Part shown: positions 1-12,710 of the stretch, piece by piece
How the letters are laid out: the number at the start of each line of letters is the position of its first letter
Position numbering within the stretch: position 1 is the first letter of the stretch
Source of the DNA: Rhyzopertha dominica
Lineage: Eukaryota > Arthropoda > Insecta > Coleoptera > Bostrichidae
NCBI GenBank assembly: GCA_025024175.1
Contig: QCXZ01000137.1
Span: 1,302,001-1,366,000 of the forward strand
DNA: 64,000 nt
Direction of reading: 5' to 3'
Program-made: the position numbers and the translations under genes
Notes under the pieces: generated by a model
The model's input: only the letters and a program-made list of their open reading frames with translations
Database searches by the model: none
Told to the model about the DNA's origin: nothing

Positions 1-2189
1 AAATCAGATTTGGTTTTTACGATATTTGATATATTTCTACCTATAATCGTGGTATTCCTCTACGAGGGTTTAGAAATTAATTACTTTACCGGCATAATGT
101 GATCGGTAAAGCAAAAATACGGTTTCTACAAATATGTATTAACACCTACTTAAGAAAAAACAGTAAATTCATAAAACAACAACGGTCATAGTAGAAACAA
201 ATGACTACGTAATTACCTATAAATTTTCAGATTCTGTGCGGATTGTTTCCAGGTCGTTTTATCTCCACAAAGACATTGTGTAACCCCCAAGATCGCCGGA
301 TTAATTACTGATATACCTAATTATAATTTTAGAAGTATTTCATAAAACAATGTCAAAACTATAAAAGATTTGTGTGAATTGCCAGAGTTCAATGTCCATC
401 TTAAGGCTGTGGATTTAGCTTCAACAAATGTGCACGAAACCTTATAATGAATTTAGCCATTATCTGTATAACCGCATCAAGTTCACTGCCCTTTCCCCCA
501 TTTTCTAATTCCGTTCCGATAAAACGACCCATCCATGTAAAACAGGCTTCCAGATCGATATAACACCACGAACACTCCCTCGCATTCATCATATCGTCAC
601 CCCCGTATTACATTTCCCACATACACGTCGGAACGAGCCAGCTATGCAGGTGTGCTCTCCCGTCCCACTTTCTCCCTGGCGAAAGCGACAATATTTTTTC
701 ATTTAGCGGGAAAATGCGCGTTTGCATACGGACAAAGCAACGCAGTCGGGCTTATTTTCCAATTTGCCTTCCCTCCCGGTGCACTTTGGTGACAACAAAC
801 GTGAGAAATGACGTCATAGAAACGACGAGGGGGGTTGAAGATGTGGGGATAAAAATATATTTCAGGAGCAGATTCAATATAATTCGGGATGAGACAATTG
901 AAAAACGTGGGTTAATGGAGAGTCTACTATAACAATCTAGAATATATACTAATACGTTAATTAATTAATGGCTTCCTTTAACGAGTTTTATAAAATGACC
1001 TTACAACTAGTGTAAGGATAAAGGATGTGGACAAAATATTTCGCACATCTCAGCTCAACACAACTTTGATGCCCTTTGAAAATGATCATTATGTTTGAGA
1101 CAATTGTCAGAGCTACCTGATGAAGCTTCTAATATCCATTACATGCTTACCACCACCTGACTTTATATTTTTAAAGATACAGCACAGATTGTTTCGTAAA
1201 CATCACGCTTTTTTTTCTTCTCTCGCACTTTGATCTATCACCAATAAAATCACTAGTAGAAATAAAAGTTCATAGGGTTTAAATCAAGGTCTAATATCTA
1301 ATCCCTGATCTACAAAAAAACATAACATGTAAAGCATATATGTCTCTACATTACTTCATAAAATCTTCTTGATTTGATGCTGATGGATCCCACGTCAATA
1401 GCACCTGCTCTGAAAGTTTTAAGAAATGCAGTTACTCTTTACATTTTCGATAAAGTGGAGTTGGATTAAGTAATATGTGAGTTAAATAATCTGTTTTGAC
1501 AGACGATTTCATTTGGTCAAAAGCCTTCAAATGTCTTGCTCTTGATCCCGTTGAAACAGGCAGCTTTGGAAACGATGAGGAAATCCTTTTGGATTGGCAC
1601 TTATTTAATCGGATTGCGGCATTCTGTTCAGCACAGCTTATTAATTTTTTTGATTGCAATTTTGCTTCTGTAGTTTACAGGAATAAAAATCTCATTCGAA
1701 AAAATATTCATTACTGGAGATATTGGAGATATATTAGTCCACATTCTACAAGAGAACGTAATTATGTCAGCATTTTTGCATGGTTGCATTTCCCGATAGC
1801 ACCAATGCTAGTTAAGAGTTATGACGTATCATCTAGCACAGAACGTGGATAAATTGACCACGAATAACTGGGCAATGTGTTAGAATACTGCACAATGTAA
1901 AACGTCTTCCTGACAGGAGCTAGTTCTCTTTGCAGAATGTAAGTACTTATCAAAGTAAATATTAAATTTTATTTCTAACTCTGTTTAGTACAATGCCTGT
2001 TTTATGTTATTTGTTGTACAGATCTCTGTGTTAATATATACTTGTTTAGAACCTAAGTCGCATCTCTCCTGCCTTCGCCGCTATTTCTTTGTTGCAAGTA
2101 ATTTCTGGCACAATGGCGCATAACTTTAGACCAATACCTGCGGTAATATGTCACACACGGTTGAAGCTGAGCATTAAGAAATGCTACAA
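1..2189. other. Unassigned AT-rich DNA with one GC-richer island
   Basis: No recognisable gene. The stretch at about 600-930 is GC-richer than its surroundings and looks single-copy. An open frame of 118 codons at 1496-1852 (+) begins at a non-ATG codon and matches no family I recognise; its low-complexity surroundings argue against a gene. Confidence 0.4.
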
Positions 2190-2720
2190 TAGAAAGCTGA
2201 CTTGATATGGGTACCAACAGGCTTGGATGATTTGCGTCCAGTGAGTATTCTTTTGGCTTGTTCTAAGATCTTCGAAAAAATCCTAGCTCAACATATTAAG
2301 GATTTTCTTGACTCAAACAACATACTTCCAACCATTCAATCTGGATTTCGCCGTGGTCATAGTACTAATACAGCTTTAGTGAAAGTTACAAATGATTTGG
2401 ATAGTGCAATGGATAAGTCTAAGGTCTCTGTTTTGGTACTTTTAGACCAAAGTAAAGCCTTTAATGGGGTAATTTACACTCCTATGATGGTCAAATTAAA
2501 GCATCTGGGTTTTCGGAACGCTGTCCTAAAACTAATGGAAAGCTATTTACTTAACAAACATCAAAAAGTAGTCATTAATAATATGCTTTACCCTGATTAT
2601 GCACAATTTAAATCTGGCGCTCCACAGGGCAGTATGCTGTGACCCCTTTTGTTTGGTTTGTACACATCTGATTTGCCTATATATATATCAACGATTGTAA
2701 TTTACATATACCGGGTGATT
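2190..2720 (+). pseudogene. LINE reverse-transcriptase fragment
   Basis: A relic of the fingers and palm of a non-LTR retrotransposon reverse transcriptase. Seen in frame from 2202: the LRPVSIL block, then SKIFEKILAQHI, the QSGFRRGHST block, motif A as LLDQSKAF followed by N where most LINEs have D, and the APQGS block. A TGA stop at 2640-2642 interrupts the frame, but similarity continues past it (PLLFGLYTSDL) to about 2700, where it ends before the YADD box. There is no endonuclease domain, 3' tail or RNase H. The clade looks Jockey/CR1-like, by the wording of these blocks only. A dead 5'- and 3'-truncated copy. Confidence 0.85.
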
Positions 2721-5700
2721 CACACCTTAAATAACTTTAAATAGAGGAAAAATTTAAAATTTTGCAAAAACAGGTAAACTTTTGTTTGTTTGTTGTACTA
2801 CGTATAATTTATTGTGTAGACCCTTATACAGCATTTAGTTTCTTTATCTGTTCAATGAGCTTAGTTATTATGTTGTTAGTTTAAGTAAAATTTTAATGCA
2901 ATATAATTAGTAAGGGAACAGTGGAAGATAGGTACCACCTAACAATCCTATACCTCTCTATTACTTCAAGACCGATGGTGGTGCAAAATCGAGCGTCGAC
3001 ATCCGCAAGAACAAGTGGTTTCCGCAATGAGCCGCAAATAAAATATATTGGCAAGTGTGCCATGAATACGGGATGGGCAATAATGCGGCCCCAGATAAGA
3101 CCTCTGGCTGCAATTCCGCCTCCGTAATGGAAGAAGCGTGTCCGGCGAAACGTCGAGAACACTTACCACCGCGACACGGCAAATTGTCAGCCACTGCTGG
3201 TAATTTGACTTCCTCCGACGACCTCTTTTTTCCATCCGGAGATCGATAACGAACGAGACGGTTTAAAACAAGGAGGAGCGAAGCCTGGATGCTATGGTGC
3301 AGTAGTTGTCAGTAAAGAGAATAATTTTTTAAATGTTACTATGGCACAAGGGGTACATTAATCTGCTATTCTGGATAATATAGTACTTAGGTTCCTCCTT
3401 TAAGCGGCCTTTTGCGGCAGAGCTAGAATGTATAATAACACTTATATAAATGAAAGAGGTGGTAGTATTGAAAAATATGTGATAAACTTCATAAAGAAGT
3501 TACCTCAGAAAAATGGTTCAAATGTGTTCGAGAAAACACCTGCGTGATATAGAAGATATTGCTCCAGTTTATATACTTTTCTAAATAAATCTTGAGGTCC
3601 AGATTGTAAGCTGTTATAAGATCTAAACTGTTTATAGATCCATGTGACAACAATCAAGTTTATTCTTGTAGTCCAAATGTACGGACGTAGATATACTTAC
3701 TTCTATCCTCCGTAACAGCTTTTAGTTTTACTTTCGAATGATCTTACACTTGCCCAATGATTACTGCACAGATCTTTCTAGTTTAGGATGGAATCTAAAA
3801 GCTACCTTACTGATACAAAAACGACCTCTATCTTGAAAGATAATGCTTATCTTGATGTTTCAACCTAATACCTGCTGTCACTGTTTCATATTCTGTCACT
3901 AGGTTTCATAGTACAATTCAGATCAGTTATGTTGCAAAAACGTAATTAACAATAAGCATTTTGGGCACTTACAAACTGCCACAATACGACGTGTTCTTTT
4001 GAAATTATAGCAGACGACAACTAGTCACCTGTATAGGAACTATTACCAGATTGTGATCATCAGGCCTTACAGTTTTTGGACGTTATTACGTACTTTTGTC
4101 AGCAGTAACACAAGTGACCTCACACGAAGTAACGGTGTTATATTAAAGTTATATGAAATAAGCTATACTACCATAGGTTTTGAAAACCTAAATTTAAATT
4201 TCATACAAATGTTATAATACTATTAATCATCACCGGATGAACTTTATCAACTACTATTGAAAATACCTATCTCTCCCTACAGTGAATGGGAAACACAGCT
4301 GCTGCTGTACAGACGCTTCAGCTTTATTGAAGCCCTCTGTGCCCAGTTCAGCGCTGTAAAGCACGGAATCTGAAGCTTCGGGTCGAATTGCCAGATGAAG
4401 CGGATAGAGCACAGAATGCGAGCACATACAATTAACTTTTGCGTGGATGTTTAGAATAGTTCCCAGTCTAGAGCGGCACGTTGTGAGAAAATTCGTACAG
4501 ACGGCATTAATTTTCGCTCGACAACGATCCCGGTCGCGAGCATTCCTGGCACAGGAAGTGTCTGCGTGGAGGGCGTCGTTTATTAAGGAGGTGTTTCGAG
4601 GGACAGGTGTTTTTGATAGGATTTTTGCGGGTATTTATGTAAACTCGACTATTTCCATTGTGACGGTACGATTTTTACATTTTTTTACAAATCAGGGCAA
4701 ATTTATTAATGGTCAAAGCCAGTCATGTTTTCTCGTTGCGAGCACTTGTTTGTATAGGAAGACATTCTAGAGACATACAAAAAGGAGCAAGCTTATTCAG
4801 CATTTTCATTTACAGCCGTGCTGCACAGGATGAAAACAATATTGATTAATTTACACCAACAAAGATACCTACTGGCAACATAGATGTTCTGTAAAACCCA
4901 TACTGAATGAAAAAACCTAATATAATCAAAACATTAATAGATCAGAATTTGTCACCTCACAATTTATGGTTACATTTTTAATGCACATGGAACATTTTAT
5001 ACAGGCTCGAAATAAGGTGTTGGTAAGTTTGGAAATCAGAAAACGAAAACAGAGAAAAAACCTTCAGGAAAGATTTAGAAGAAGATGTCCATGTTAACCT
5101 CATTCATCGATTTTGACTTATATTAAAATGTTTGAATTGTGGATTTGCAGCAGATATAGAGATTGCAAACAATGCTGGGAAATCTCGTCAGTTGTATTTG
5201 CAGATATTTTTGCCAACTGGACGGTATTTTTAGCAGTAGGTTTATAAGCTGGAGAAACCACCACAACAAGCAGTTCCGTAAAGCATTTACCAGGAAGTCA
5301 AGTTGATACAAGTGCAGGTCTTATCTATAGATTACTAAAATCAATTCATTGTTGACTTATAAACAACGTAAAAAAATTTTCAGACACATTTATTGATGAA
5401 GGTTTTATACTAGGCTAGGAAAAAATATGGAAACCCATAACCCTAGGAGATAGATTTTCTGACGCTTTTTCTCCGTCCGTTGGTATATAATAGAATCATC
5501 TGTAGATAATAACAAAAGGAATTTAGCTTCAAATTTTTCTTTAATAGTACTCCTTATATTATAATATAGTTCCATTGTTCCTGTTTAGTAAATGAGAGTA
5601 GTAAGAAATACCTGCTTGTTTTTATTCGACGAGAACTCTATCATTTTGTTAAAGACCATGGATGTTAGGTAACGATCTTTTTCGTCCTGAGTCGGAAACA

Positions 5701-6870
5701 ATGCGCCGTGTTTTCCTTATGATTGGAGAGATTTAAATATTTGACTTCATTTGTTGAGACAAATTTGAGGCATATATTAGTAAAACATTCTCAGAGATCC
5801 TTGAATATTATTTTCCTGGCGGTATATTTCAAATCGTTGATGTGCCCTTTCCTAAACTAATTTTGCGGTTTGTAAAGTTCTTGCAATCGAATAAATATTT
5901 ATGTATGGTATACGGACGGAAAGCGTCTGAAATATTTCGTTTTCTGTCCATAAATAACTATTAATTTGCGTATTTGTGATCAAACAAAAGAAGATAAATA
6001 ACATCACGACCGAAACAACTTAAAATCCCCTGAACGAATCACATCTAATGACGCTGAAATTCAGGCGTCGATTTGGCAGCGCCCTAAATTCCGCTGCAGC
6101 TGCACACAGCTTGGGATTTGCTGGGATCATTTTGTTTGTAGGGCGGTTTACGCCTCGAACTTTCAATCCGGTTAAATTTAGCGTTTAAAAGCGTCGAAGT
6201 TCGTCGAAATTCTTTTGTACGGCACGGACGCCCCAGGCTGATTAATGTAATGTTCTTTATTATGAGCGGGGTAGTCGAGCGCATTCGCGATAATGCCCGG
6301 AGACTACGAAGGAGCACATTAATTAGAGAGGATGTTTCATTTGTATGTAAAGCTGCCGCCATACTTTTCCGCGGAATGCATTGTTTGTTTGCGTTTGAAA
6401 TGAAGCTAGCCGCATTTTCGTGCTTGTATTTCCGACTGGTAATGATAAGTATAATGAAGCTTTATTTTGGGATTTTGGCAATCTGTATGTTGTGTTTGGT
6501 GAGTTTCACCTGTCAACTACATCACGTAACTGAAAATTCTTCAGGTGTCAAACGGTTATTTACCTGATCAGTAATTATGAAAAGACTAATTTTGTTCTGT
6601 AATTTCATCAACTCTCTTATGATCACATTTAATCTGAAACCAAACACTAATCGACGTTTCTAATGATCAAGGTAACTCGCTAAATCCTTTTAAATCAAAA
6701 GCTAAAAACCAAAAGAATTTTGAAGACGAACAAACGACTGAAGAGAGCTTAGCTATACTATTCGTTAACCACAGATAGATAGTTAGACTGTTAATAACCG
6801 AGTTCAAATTATTAAAATTCATAAGATTTGGAGAAACATTCGCAAGATGTAATTATACGAAATTCGCGAA
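2721..6870. other. Intergenic DNA with three GC-richer islands
   Basis: No gene recognised. Three GC-richer patches stand out: about 2960-3260, 4260-4640 and 6030-6430. The first holds a GAAGAAGC...GCGAAACG motif at 3131-3152 that recurs elsewhere in the window. Open frames such as 4447-4770 and 6250-6567 match no family and are probably chance frames in GC-richer DNA. Confidence 0.35.
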
Positions 6871-6874
6871 AACG

Positions 6875-7823
6875 TGCAGCGGTGCATGCGTGATTTGTCG
6901 ATAGGGTTAGTGTCATTGAAGGTATAGATAAATGTTTTTTGACCGAATTACTTCTTCCGGCGCAGCACATTGGCTCGCTAGGTTGTGCTTATTAGAGCTC
7001 CTTGTGATTTAAAACACATTGTATGTATGCAGTGCAGCGAGGGGTGAGTTAAAGGGTGCTTTTGTCCCCACAATTTAGTACTTCGTTTTAGGCTCTAAAT
7101 CTAGATCTATACCTATATCTACTACTAGTCAATCATTAAGGGATTAAACATACAACCGCACGTAAACGTCTATGGGAAAGCTCATTGCAAGGGAAATTGT
7201 CAACAATTGATGCAGTTATTAATAACGATTCAGGAACAACCAGAATCGAGGTTCCGTACATCCCGAGGGTGCGAGAGAGAACAACTGCCATTGATGCGAT
7301 AGCTTGCTGACAAAAACGAGTATAAAGAACAAGATAAGTAGCGCTGGAGGTGTCGTTCGTTCATATTGCAATATTTAAATGTTTTAAAATTATTTGTGTT
7401 ATATCTCGAGATAGATTAAATGTTAAACGGGGGTACTTGATCAAGTAACTTACGTATATTGCGGTATATTGTGTTTATTGAATGTTCTATATTATATTTA
7501 CCTATCTGTTCTTTAATTGGGTTTGCATTTTCATAAACAAACGATTTAGTAAAACCACCACTGTTTGCATATATATTTAATTATCATTTAATAGTCCAGT
7601 GTCACATATTAACACATTAAATTGAAACAGAAATTATTTATACAGCGTTTAGATTTTATTATTTATACATATTCTTTCAAATTTATATTACCTTGAATTA
7701 TACTTACCAGTATTTATTGTTGATGTCGACTTGTATGCCACCGCATGTGTTACCTGTTACGTTTTTGTTATTATATTCTTATTTATGTAACGTGTGTATT
7801 TAATACTCACCCGGTCCGTTACA
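6875..7823 (+). repeat. 5' LTR of element 1
   Basis: Starts TGCAGCGGTGCATGCG and ends CCGGTCCGTTACA. It is the same length (949 bp) as the copy at 12709-13657, a constant offset of 5834 bp, and I see no mismatch between them on reading. It should hold the promoter and the R region. Confidence 0.96.
7321..7327 (+). promoter_or_regulatory. Putative TATA box in the 5' LTR
   Basis: TATAAAG lies about 450 bp into the LTR; the 3' LTR has the same site at 13155-13161. It is the best core-promoter candidate for the element's transcript. No start site can be proven from sequence alone. Confidence 0.45.
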
Positions 7824-7828
7824 TAAAA

Positions 7829-7838
7829 TGGCGCCCGA
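7829..7838 (+). other. Primer binding site, Lys-tRNA-like
   Basis: TGGCGCCCGA begins 6 bp after the LTR end, with a 5-nt spacer. TGG pairs with the CCA end of a tRNA, and TGGCGCCC is the classic start of Lys-tRNA primer sites in retroelements. The second LTR element in the window has the same octamer, which supports the call. Confidence 0.8.
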
Positions 7839-7939
7839 GTAAATATTCATATTTTTCTTGTTTTTGATGTGTTTGCATATAATTTATGGATTGCTTAGTA
7901 GNTTTCTGAATATTGCATGAGTATAATAACTTTANAATT

Positions 7940-10900
7940 ATGGCTACGGCAAATGATAGGAATTTAAGGTCAAATATAAAAAGCAATAATAGGCAAAAGG
8001 CATTTAACGAGAATAGAAACTTGGGAGATCTAGAAATTGAGGATTTAGGCATTCAACGTGAAGGTGAGGATAGAGAGTACGATACAAGAGATTTGGGAGC
8101 TGTGGAAAAGGTTGTAAAACAATTTACGGAAGTGGAACAAGCTACAGGAGCAATCAAGAAAAGTTACCAGTTAAAAATTAACAATTATGGAGAAATGGCG
8201 GGAGAAGATATGAAAAGCAAGGATGAACCGAAGAAGAAACTTGAGCCACGAACGACATCTGATAGAGATTATGAACGTTATCAACGAGCGACTTTTCAAC
8301 CTACAGAAAGTGATTATTTCAGAGCTTTTCAATGGCGTATCGATACTAGCGATTTACCAATTTTTAACGGCAGAAATGCATCACCAACTGAATTCATTGA
8401 ATCATTGGAGAATTGGCTGGAAGAAAAATGGATACCCAGGGAGCAACGTTTGTCATTTGCTAAGAGAAGTTTGAAAGGAGATGCGGCTATATGGTTCGAA
8501 ATATTTGCAGGAAATTCAGGATCGTTTGAGGAATTTCGTCACAAATTCATGCAGCGTTATTGGGATGCTCAAAAGCAACAAGAGGCATTGCTGCGTATTA
8601 TGAAAGGAAAATACGAAGATAGAGGTTCGTCAAATATGGCTGAATACTTTCTGAAGATATACAAGAAGATAAAAACTATTAAATACCTTAATCAAGATGA
8701 TGTTGTTGACGTAATTGCAGCACATTTTTCCATTGATGTAGCAAGAATTCTAGTAAGTACTAATCCAAAATCAATTGAAAATATATACAAGACTCTAGAG
8801 AGACTGGACACCATAGAAAACAAACAACGAAATGAACGACATAATTATTCAAGACATAACAGCTACCAGAAGAACTATTACAATGGTTATCAACAACACT
8901 ACGCTGGGTACAATCATATGAACTCACCAAACGAAGAATACGTCAGCAAAGGACAAGTATACCAAAGGAAGTATGAAGAAAATTCACCAAAGTATAGAGA
9001 CAGACCAGAGTACCGCTCACCTAATAACTACAGGAAAGCAGAAAATACTCCTAGGTATGGATATCGCACAGATGACAGAGAAAATTACAACAGAAGAGAC
9101 GGAGCTAACAAATGGCAGGACAGGAGGCAGGATAAGGCTAGCAACTGGCGTATACGAGAAGACAAAGATCTAAATACCGCCCAGATTAAAGAGAACCGGG
9201 GAAGGATGAAAGAAAAACTACGAGAAAATCATTACGTAAGGACAGTAAACGTTGAAGAGTATTCAGATGACGAAACGATACAACCAAGAAGTTTCAAAAC
9301 CAAACCGGAAGTGTACTCAAGAAATGAAGACGAAATTCAGGAAGAACAACGAAAAATAAACCCAAGTAGACTGGACCAACAATATCACTGTAACACTATT
9401 CTAACTGATAACAAACTTCAACTTAAAAACGATAATAAAGTTCCATTTATACAAGGTAAAATAGAAGGCTTATTCACTGACATACTTGTAGATTCTGGTT
9501 GCATGCACTCATGTATATCAAAAGACTTCTATATTTTGTTGCAAAAGCAGTGTACTAATATAAAATCTATACCTGTAAGTGGAGTTACGATAGTAACCGC
9601 CACCGGAAATGCTAGCAAAACTGTTAAAGAGCAAATTTATGTAAAACTGCTAATTGACAAAAGCTGTTTTCATATTGTCTTTCTGGTTGTGGAAAATTTA
9701 ATTCATAATGTAATAATAGGCACAGACTTTTTAACTAAATTTAACGCTGTAATTGATTTTGAAAAATCACTTGTAGTAATCGCTGAACATGGTCTTACAA
9801 TATCATTCCTTAAGAAATGCAACACACTACAAGAACTGGAGGTGGAGATAGAGCACATAACAATGGAAAAAGAAGAGAAGGAAGAGAAATGTGAAAAGAA
9901 GGACTTAGAAGAAGTGCAGAGTCTTATTGAGAAATTCTCAAATGTATTTTCCAATAAACCAGGTCTTACTAATGCTTATAAGCATAAAATAAAACTGAAT
10001 GACAACAAGCCATTGCACAGAAAAAGTTACCCTATACCATTTAAGTATCGGGAAGCAGTGAATAACAAGATAGAGGAGATGGTAGAAGAGGGAATAATTG
10101 AAAGATCAGATACACAATACATAAGTCCAATAGTTCCAGTAATAAAAAAAGATGGCACCGTCAGAATTTGTTTGGATGCCAGAGAATTGAATAAGAAGAT
10201 AGTAATGGATTATAATTGTTCACCACCACCTGAGCATATTCTCTATAGATATCAATCTTGTTGTTGTATTTCTACAATAGATTTAACGAGTAGTTTTTGG
10301 CAAATACCAGTTGAGGAAGCACATCAAAAGTATTTGGGTTTTATGGTTGGTAGTAAAGTATTTGTTTTCAAAAGGGTACCATTCGGAATAAAAACATCAG
10401 TAGCGGCTTTAACATGTTGTTTAGACAAGGTATTTGGGGAAAATAAGGAGTTTATAACACCATACATTGATGACATACTAATTACGTCACAAAATTCAAA
10501 AGAACATTTAGAACATCTTGAATACGTGTTTCAGAAATTGAAGAATGCTAACATGACTGCAAATTTATCCAAGTGTAATTTTTTCAGAAAAGAGGTAAAG
10601 TTTCTTGGTATGATTTTGTCAACACAGGGTATTAGAGTAGATCCAGACAAAATAACGGCAATCACAAAATATCCAAGACCAAAGAATGTCAAACAATTAA
10701 GAGCATTTCTAGGAATTTGTAATTATAACAGAAAATTTTGTGAACAGTATGCAAACATTTTACTTCCATTATTTCATTTGTTGCAAAAAGACGTTAAGTG
10801 GTGTTGGAATAAACAAAGTGATCAAGCTTTTATCAAAATTAAAGAGGTATTGACATCAGCTCCTATGTTACATCATCCAGATTTAAATAAATGTTTCTTT

Positions 10901-12544
10901 GTACAGACTGATGCGTCAAACATAGGTATAGGTGGTAGATTATTTCAATATGGGATAGACGGTACAGAAAATAACATTGCTTTTGCAAGTAGAAAACTTA
11001 ACGCAGCAGAAATTAATTACACAACAAGTGAAAGAGAAATGTTGAGCATTGTTTGGTGTTTAAAAAAGTGGGAAACCATTATTTTAGGATGTAAGGTAAA
11101 GGTTATTAACGACCATAAAGCATTATCATTCATGCTCAGTTGTAAATTACTAAACAGTAGGATTGCTAGGTGGATACTCACAATTCAGCAATTTGTTGTT
11201 GATATTCAACACTGTTTAGGTAAAAACAATATCATTGCCGATTCACTGTCCAGAAATCCTGCAGAAGATGGTTTTGAAGCGGGTGATTCCAGAAATGTGT
11301 TTATAACAGTAGTAAACATAAAACTTGGCCCTGATAATCTTAAGAAGTTAAAAGACATTGCTAAATTTCAAGATTTAGATCCGGCCATACGAAAGATTAA
11401 ATGTTTATTGACATCAGATATATCACAACGTATAGGATACATGGAATACGTGACATTTAATAACATTTTGTTTGCAAGAATACGTGAAAACGATACTTGG
11501 AGAATATTCATACCAACTAATATGCAAGAAGAATTAATTAAAGATTATCATGAGATTTATGGTCATTATGGAACTTGGAAGTGTTATGGTGTAATAACTC
11601 AAAACTTTATTTGGAATAATATTAGGAGATCAATTGCCAAAGTTATAGCTAGATGTANCTTATGCCAGCAAGCCAAAGTTCCGAACCAAATATTACAAGC
11701 ACACATGAAATCTATAATACCTCAAGATATAGATGATCTATTAGCAATAGATATTTTTGGTCCTTTGCCTTCTTCTATAAGGGGTGTAAAATATATTTTG
11801 GTTGTTTTGAATGTATTTTCAAAGTATGTCAAATTATATACGTTGCGGAAAGCAAATACTAAATCAATTGTAAACAAACTAAATAGTTATTTTAACTCTG
11901 TTACTAAACCAAAAAAGATCTTGTCTGATAATGCCACGTATTTCACTGGAAAATTGTGGAAAGAATTTTTGCAGTCAAACGGTATCACGGAACTGCACTC
12001 ATCAAAATATTATCCTCAAGGTAACCCCAGTGAAAGGGTGATGAGAGAAATAGGGCGTTTACTCCGAACATACTGCCATGGTAAGCATTCATCATGGGGA
12101 ACATATGTAGAGAAAATTGAGATGTGGATCAACTGTTGTGTACACGAAAGCACTGGAGTAGCACCAATACAGCTACAGGAAGGTATTCACCCGGAAGAAT
12201 ACATAAGAAAAATAATCGAGTTTCCAGAAAATGGTAACTCGCAACCTAAAATAACAATACAGCTAGTAAAAGATAGACTACTAGGAAAAGCGGAGAAAAG
12301 ACAAGCAAAACACAACAAGAGATCAAAATTTTCTAAATTTGAAGTCGAAGATATAGTGTGGGTTAAAGCAAATCATCTTTCTTCATCCGAGGATAAAGAA
12401 ATAAAGAAACTGTTTCTGATCTACGAGGGTCCATTTAAAATTTCAGCTAAGAAAGGGGACAATGCCTATGAATTGCAGGATACAAAAACAGGAGAAACAA
12501 AAGGAATATTTAATATAACAAAATTAAAGCCATATATTGTTTAG
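7940..12544 (+). CDS. Gag-Pol polyprotein of element 1
   Basis: One frame of 1534 residues from the first ATG (7940). Gag-like domain at about residues 137-292 (LPIFNGRNASPTEF to LERLDTIE), then a long Tyr/Asn/Arg-rich linker with no CX2CX4HX4C knuckle. Protease: VDSGC with Asp518. Reverse transcriptase: IDLTSSFWQIP, then YIDD with Asp844-845. RNase H: QTDAS with Asp991. Integrase zinc module: His1204, His1209, Cys1239, Cys1242 (HX4HX29CX2C). Integrase core: Asp1271, Asp1330, Glu1365, which is a D-D-34-E spacing, one shorter than usual. C-terminus: YEGPF, a GPY/F-like module. Codon 1240 contains an N. Gag and Pol are joined without frameshift or stop, so how Gag is made in excess is unclear. 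Confidence 0.95.
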   Translation: MATANDRNLRSNIKSNNRQKAFNENRNLGDLEIEDLGIQREGEDREYDTRDLGAVEKVVKQFTEVEQATGAIKKSYQLKINNYGEMAGEDMKSKDEPKKKLEPRTTSDRDYERYQRATFQPTESDYFRAFQWRIDTSDLPIFNGRNASPTEFIESLENWLEEKWIPREQRLSFAKRSLKGDAAIWFEIFAGNSGSFEEFRHKFMQRYWDAQKQQEALLRIMKGKYEDRGSSNMAEYFLKIYKKIKTIKYLNQDDVVDVIAAHFSIDVARILVSTNPKSIENIYKTLERLDTIENKQRNERHNYSRHNSYQKNYYNGYQQHYAGYNHMNSPNEEYVSKGQVYQRKYEENSPKYRDRPEYRSPNNYRKAENTPRYGYRTDDRENYNRRDGANKWQDRRQDKASNWRIREDKDLNTAQIKENRGRMKEKLRENHYVRTVNVEEYSDDETIQPRSFKTKPEVYSRNEDEIQEEQRKINPSRLDQQYHCNTILTDNKLQLKNDNKVPFIQGKIEGLFTDILVDSGCMHSCISKDFYILLQKQCTNIKSIPVSGVTIVTATGNASKTVKEQIYVKLLIDKSCFHIVFLVVENLIHNVIIGTDFLTKFNAVIDFEKSLVVIAEHGLTISFLKKCNTLQELEVEIEHITMEKEEKEEKCEKKDLEEVQSLIEKFSNVFSNKPGLTNAYKHKIKLNDNKPLHRKSYPIPFKYREAVNNKIEEMVEEGIIERSDTQYISPIVPVIKKDGTVRICLDARELNKKIVMDYNCSPPPEHILYRYQSCCCISTIDLTSSFWQIPVEEAHQKYLGFMVGSKVFVFKRVPFGIKTSVAALTCCLDKVFGENKEFITPYIDDILITSQNSKEHLEHLEYVFQKLKNANMTANLSKCNFFRKEVKFLGMILSTQGIRVDPDKITAITKYPRPKNVKQLRAFLGICNYNRKFCEQYANILLPLFHLLQKDVKWCWNKQSDQAFIKIKEVLTSAPMLHHPDLNKCFFVQTDASNIGIGGRLFQYGIDGTENNIAFASRKLNAAEINYTTSEREMLSIVWCLKKWETIILGCKVKVINDHKALSFMLSCKLLNSRIARWILTIQQFVVDIQHCLGKNNIIADSLSRNPAEDGFEAGDSRNVFITVVNIKLGPDNLKKLKDIAKFQDLDPAIRKIKCLLTSDISQRIGYMEYVTFNNILFARIRENDTWRIFIPTNMQEELIKDYHEIYGHYGTWKCYGVITQNFIWNNIRRSIAKVIARCXLCQQAKVPNQILQAHMKSIIPQDIDDLLAIDIFGPLPSSIRGVKYILVVLNVFSKYVKLYTLRKANTKSIVNKLNSYFNSVTKPKKILSDNATYFTGKLWKEFLQSNGITELHSSKYYPQGNPSERVMREIGRLLRTYCHGKHSSWGTYVEKIEMWINCCVHESTGVAPIQLQEGIHPEEYIRKIIEFPENGNSQPKITIQLVKDRLLGKAEKRQAKHNKRSKFSKFEVEDIVWVKANHLSSSEDKEIKKLFLIYEGPFKISAKKGDNAYELQDTKTGETKGIFNITKLKPYIV

Positions 12545-12640
12545 TTATAAATTAGCTGTTCTTTAAGTATTTGAGTAGTCTGTAGTTAAGTAATGATAAG
12601 ATAATATTAATGTTGTTGCAATTTAATAATTTTCGGGTAT

Positions 12641-12710
12641 TGGCAGGACTATGGGAGTTGATCGAATAAATAATCGTTTACTTATTATTCAATCAACTGG
12701 CAGGACTATG
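12641..12710 (+). other. 3' priming region: hairpin between two 13-bp direct repeats
   Basis: TGGCAGGACTATG occurs at 12641-12653 and again at 12698-12710; the last two bases of the second copy are the first two of the 3' LTR. Between them an imperfect inverted repeat (arms starting GTTGATCGAATAA and ending TTCAATCAAC) can fold. No long purine run is present, so GGCAGGACTA just before the LTR is the likely plus-strand primer. The role of the hairpin is unknown. Confidence 0.6.

Noticed and set aside
12545..12708. Possible envelope gene between pol and the 3' LTR of element 1
   Set aside because: Only 164 bp are available and no frame is open; it is non-coding.
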